Shown piece after piece: positions 15,565 through 17,768 of a DNA stretch of 17,768 nucleotides. Made by a program: the position numbers and the translations under genes. The notes beneath the pieces were generated by a model. It did not search any database. It saw nothing but the letters and a program-made list of their open reading frames with translations, and was not told where the DNA came from. Positions within the stretch are counted from its first letter, which is position 1. The number at the start of each line of letters is the position of its first letter. This DNA is from JACQXM01 sp964569425. GTDB taxonomy: Bacteria; Planctomycetota; Phycisphaerae; UBA1845. Location of the stretch: contig CAZMVD010000083.1 in NCBI GenBank assembly GCA_964569425.1, positions 1 through 17,768 of the forward strand, read 5' to 3'.

Positions 15565-15846
15565 ATGACCACCACGATGCAGTGCAACACCAACACGCAG
15601 AACTGCACCCCCGTCGGCGCTCAGCTCCCGTTCGAGAGCATCAATGAGCCCGGTTGCTACGTTTGCAATTGGAGCGGCCACCTGGTGCGCGTGCCCGAAG
15701 ACGGCGTCGCCCCCGGTCGCTCGCCGCTGATCAACGTCATCGGCCCGGAGACGCTGTTCGTCACCAAGATCAGCGACAACCCGTTCATCACCCTGACCAA
15801 GGCCAAGATGATCGCGTCGAACCTCGACATCAACGTGAACTTCTAA
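15565..15846 (+). CDS. Conserved-looking 93-residue protein with CX6C and CXXC motifs, function unknown
   Basis: I do not recognise a named family. The 93-residue product has no signal peptide or membrane segment. Its four cysteines form CX6C (Cys7, Cys14) and CVC-type CX2C (Cys31, Cys34), suggesting metal binding or a redox pair. The core GCYVCNWSGHLVRVPEDG (30-47), the APGRSPL turn (49-55) and the hydrophobic stretch ETLFVTKISDNPFITLTKAK suggest a small beta-rich fold. Expression signals are strong. The ribosome binding site is ideal, only seven of 93 codons end in A or T, well below neighbouring genes, and a 12-bp terminator follows 35 bases after the stop. It is therefore likely a monocistronic, abundant protein. 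It is divergent from the DNA methyltransferase gene upstream. A weak TTGACT at 15492-15497 may be a -35 box, but I find no matching -10 box. Redox, metal or structural roles are guesses. Confidence 0.85.
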   Translation: MTTTMQCNTNTQNCTPVGAQLPFESINEPGCYVCNWSGHLVRVPEDGVAPGRSPLINVIGPETLFVTKISDNPFITLTKAKMIASNLDINVNF

Positions 15847-15881
15847 GCAGCCACCCCGGTCGAAAGACTGGTCTCCGATGC

Positions 15882-15922
15882 CGACGGCGGACAGATTCGT
15901 TTGTCCGCCGTCGACTTTTTTT
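15882..15922 (+). terminator. Strong intrinsic terminator
   Basis: A perfect 12-bp inverted repeat (CGACGGCGGACA at 15882-15893, TGTCCGCCGTCG at 15902-15913) with an eight-base loop is followed, after AC, by seven T residues at 15916-15922. It ends the transcript of the 93-residue protein. The complementary strand has no T tract, so it is one-directional. Confidence 0.95.
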
Positions 15923-16309
15923 ACGCGCCCCGGTTTGTCCCTATACCGTCGTTGCCCATGACCATCGTGTGCCAGGTTCCCAGACGAAAGCGCGCGCCGT
16001 GGCGATGACGCGAGAGGGTCTTGATCGTGCTGGCCGCAGTGTTGTTATCGGGCGGTATTGACACGACTCGATTATCAGTGCTGGAACGAAGCATGGTTGA
16101 ACTTCGCATCGACTTCGAAGCGTCCACCGGATTCGCACGTCGCGCGCACACGACGGCGCTCACGCGGGTGAATCGCAACGGTCCGCGTCCCATGCACGCG
16201 CTGATAGCGCAGCGATTGCCGGTCAAGGCCGGCGGCAGGAATTGCCGACATGAGGGGGTACCTCACCGGGATGGTGTGAGCGTGACGCTTCTTGCTCAGG
16301 ATGGGCGCG
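15923..16309. other. Intergenic region without a recognisable gene
   Basis: About 390 bases between the terminator and the TPR-like gene. Open frames cross it on both strands, but their translations are Arg- and Thr-rich, motif-free and cut by stops before family-like sequence. A perfect TTGACA occurs at 16058-16063, with no good -10 at 16-18 bases. It presumably holds the promoter of the TPR-like gene. I see nothing else. Confidence 0.5.
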
Positions 16310-17768
16310 ATGTCCGATTGGCGGACTTTGAAAAGACGGGTGGCGGGCAAGTGGCAGCTTCCTCTGCTGCCTCTTGCGCTACTGCTGTTGGCCGCAGCGA
16401 TTGCGCGGCACCGCGCCAAGTCCAACGATTTGACTCCAGAACAGGCGATCGCCATTCTGGATCCACTCCTCGCCGCCGCAGACTACGATCGAGCGATTGA
16501 CCTGGCGCGGCGCCTGCTATCCCGGCAGGAGCCCACCGACGCCGACCGTGCGCCGGTGTATCTACGGCTGGCGCGGGCCGAATCCGCCGTGGCCCATCGC
16601 GATCGCATCTTCACGCCCGACGCCGGACGCCAGGTCGTCGAACACTACCGATTGGCTTCCGGACATGGCTGCGAGCTGACTCCGGACGACTTCGCGAATC
16701 TCGGTGCGGCCTGGGAATGGCAGGCGCAGTTTGACGAGGCCGTATCTTACTACCAGCGCGCCTGCCAACTCGGCTTGCCCAACGCCTCGGACCTGCGCCG
16801 CCACGTGCTGGAGCTACAGCGGGACCGACTGCACCTGTCGCCGGAAGACCGTAACCGGCTGCTCGATGAATTCCTTGCCGTCGTCGAGCCGTTTCGCCTG
16901 GACCTGCGACTGTGGGCGCTGGAAGAGAAGATCTACGAGCTGGACGAATTGGGGCGGCTGTCGGAGGGGCCGTCCCTGTTGGCGGGTCATGCGGCCGCGT
17001 TTAGAGAAAGCGACCTGGCCCACGGTTTCGAATACCTGGAGGCTCTCCTGTTGTTCAAAGCAGGAGCATTCGATGCCGCAGAAGTTCGGCTTCGAACCCT
17101 GCGAAGTGCCGTGCCGACCGATGACGAACTGAACGCACGCGCGGGCTGGCTGCTGGGGCGATTGATTCTTCAAGACGACGGTCCGCAAAGGCCCGAGGAA
17201 GCCAACGCATTCTTTCAGGATGTCATTGAACGGCACCCGGGCAGTTCCTACGCGACCGCGAGCCGCATTGGAATGGCCGAAGCCTCGGCCATGCTCGAAC
17301 GCCACGACGACGCCATCAGTCTCTACCAGCACGCCATCGAGGACCTGGCGCGTTTGCCGCGCCAGCGCCTGGTGGATATCCACGTGCTGCGGGCGTCGCT
17401 TCGCGTGACGGCCGACACCCAGCGCCAGAATCGCCGATTCAGCGAGGGGCTCGCGTACGCACGGCTGGCGTTGTCGCTGGTGGCGCCCGGCGCCGATGAG
17501 GTGCGCGCCGCCCATCTGCAGCAGGTGGCTCAACTGCAGAATCTGCGCGCCGACGAACTGGATTCGGCCGGCGAACGCAGCACCGGGTGGGAAGGGCCCA
17601 TCGGCGTTGCGACCACCGCCGCGGCGCGGGCGCTCTACGCGCAAGCGGCGGAATCCTACCTGGCGTTGTCGCAACTGGTCGTGCTGCACGATCGGCAGTG
17701 TGCGGAGTCAAGCTGGCGTGCGGCCGAGCTGTACTCCCGTGCGGGAATGCGGGCCCGGGCCGCGGCAC
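16310..17768 (+). CDS. Membrane-anchored TPR-like repeat protein (3' end beyond the window)
   Basis: The frame stays open from 16286 to the window edge, so this is a partial gene with at least 486 residues. A short basic N-terminus (MSDWRTLKRRVAGK) is followed by one membrane segment at about 16-32 (LPLLPLALLLLAAAIA), which is likely an anchor with the rest in the periplasm. The remainder is helical, with TPR-like units. Examples are LGAAWEWQAQFDEAVSYYQRA at about 131-151, LEALLLFKAGAFDAAEVRLRTL at about 243-264, and the pair around FFQDVIERHPGSSYATA (301-317) and AMLERHDDAISLYQHAI (327-343). TPR scaffolds mediate protein-protein interactions, and the partner here is unknown. ATG at 16310 is preferred because AGGA (16298-16301) lies eight bases upstream. 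ATG at 16301 is the alternative. Codons are G/C-ending, as in a real gene, and no stop interrupts the frame. Being upstream-isolated, it likely has its own promoter. Confidence 0.85.
   Translation, partial: MSDWRTLKRRVAGKWQLPLLPLALLLLAAAIARHRAKSNDLTPEQAIAILDPLLAAADYDRAIDLARRLLSRQEPTDADRAPVYLRLARAESAVAHRDRIFTPDAGRQVVEHYRLASGHGCELTPDDFANLGAAWEWQAQFDEAVSYYQRACQLGLPNASDLRRHVLELQRDRLHLSPEDRNRLLDEFLAVVEPFRLDLRLWALEEKIYELDELGRLSEGPSLLAGHAAAFRESDLAHGFEYLEALLLFKAGAFDAAEVRLRTLRSAVPTDDELNARAGWLLGRLILQDDGPQRPEEANAFFQDVIERHPGSSYATASRIGMAEASAMLERHDDAISLYQHAIEDLARLPRQRLVDIHVLRASLRVTADTQRQNRRFSEGLAYARLALSLVAPGADEVRAAHLQQVAQLQNLRADELDSAGERSTGWEGPIGVATTAAARALYAQAAESYLALSQLVVLHDRQCAESSWRAAELYSRAGMRARAAA

Noticed and set aside
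16021..16500. 160-codon open frame on the + strand before and into the TPR-like gene
   Set aside because: No motif, Arg/Ser-rich, and its second half is out of frame with the TPR-like gene, which has clear repeats and a membrane segment.

Overview
The window is GC-rich DNA from a free-living bacterium, most plausibly a member of the Planctomycetota (Phycisphaerae-like). The clues are an SMC ATPase with the variant signature LMSGGEKSMTAIALL, an RsmH with a long arginine-rich N-terminal extension and an internal insertion, and a sparse surface-polysaccharide locus. This assignment is inferred from protein flavour and was not tested by any search. There are eleven supported protein genes, one of them running off the right edge. 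I see no RNA gene, insertion sequence, integrase or CRISPR array.

Left part (1-5203, + strand): after about 590 bases with no recognisable gene comes a surface-polysaccharide set. It holds a membrane O-antigen ligase/polymerase-like protein, a GT4 glycosyltransferase overlapping it by 11 bases, and a large chain-length-determinant (Wzz/GumC-type) protein without a kinase domain. The glycosyltransferase resembles the sugar transferases associated with exosortase/PEP-CTERM loci, so this may be part of a larger exopolysaccharide cluster extending to the left. No exosortase is visible here.

Middle (5205-10688): a soluble PAS-PAS histidine kinase on the - strand ends one base away from the chain-length gene. 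It is divergent from smc, which encodes the chromosome condensation ATPase. The shared 225-base spacer holds a candidate smc promoter and a good ribosome binding site.

Right-middle (10750-15305 or 15425, - strand): a compact run of four genes, read right to left. They are an orphan DNA methyltransferase of the DPFAGTGT/TSPPY type, rsmH (16S rRNA C1402 N4-methyltransferase), a NodB-type polysaccharide deacetylase, and a class I SAM methyltransferase whose start overlaps the deacetylase end by 16 bases. The last two probably act together on a cell-surface glycan.

Right end (15565-17768, + strand): a 93-residue cysteine-containing protein of unknown function has a near-perfect ribosome binding site, almost exclusively G/C-ending codons and a textbook terminator, so it is probably highly expressed. 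After about 390 bases without a recognisable gene comes a membrane-anchored TPR-like protein that continues past the window. The small protein is the best candidate here for something undescribed.
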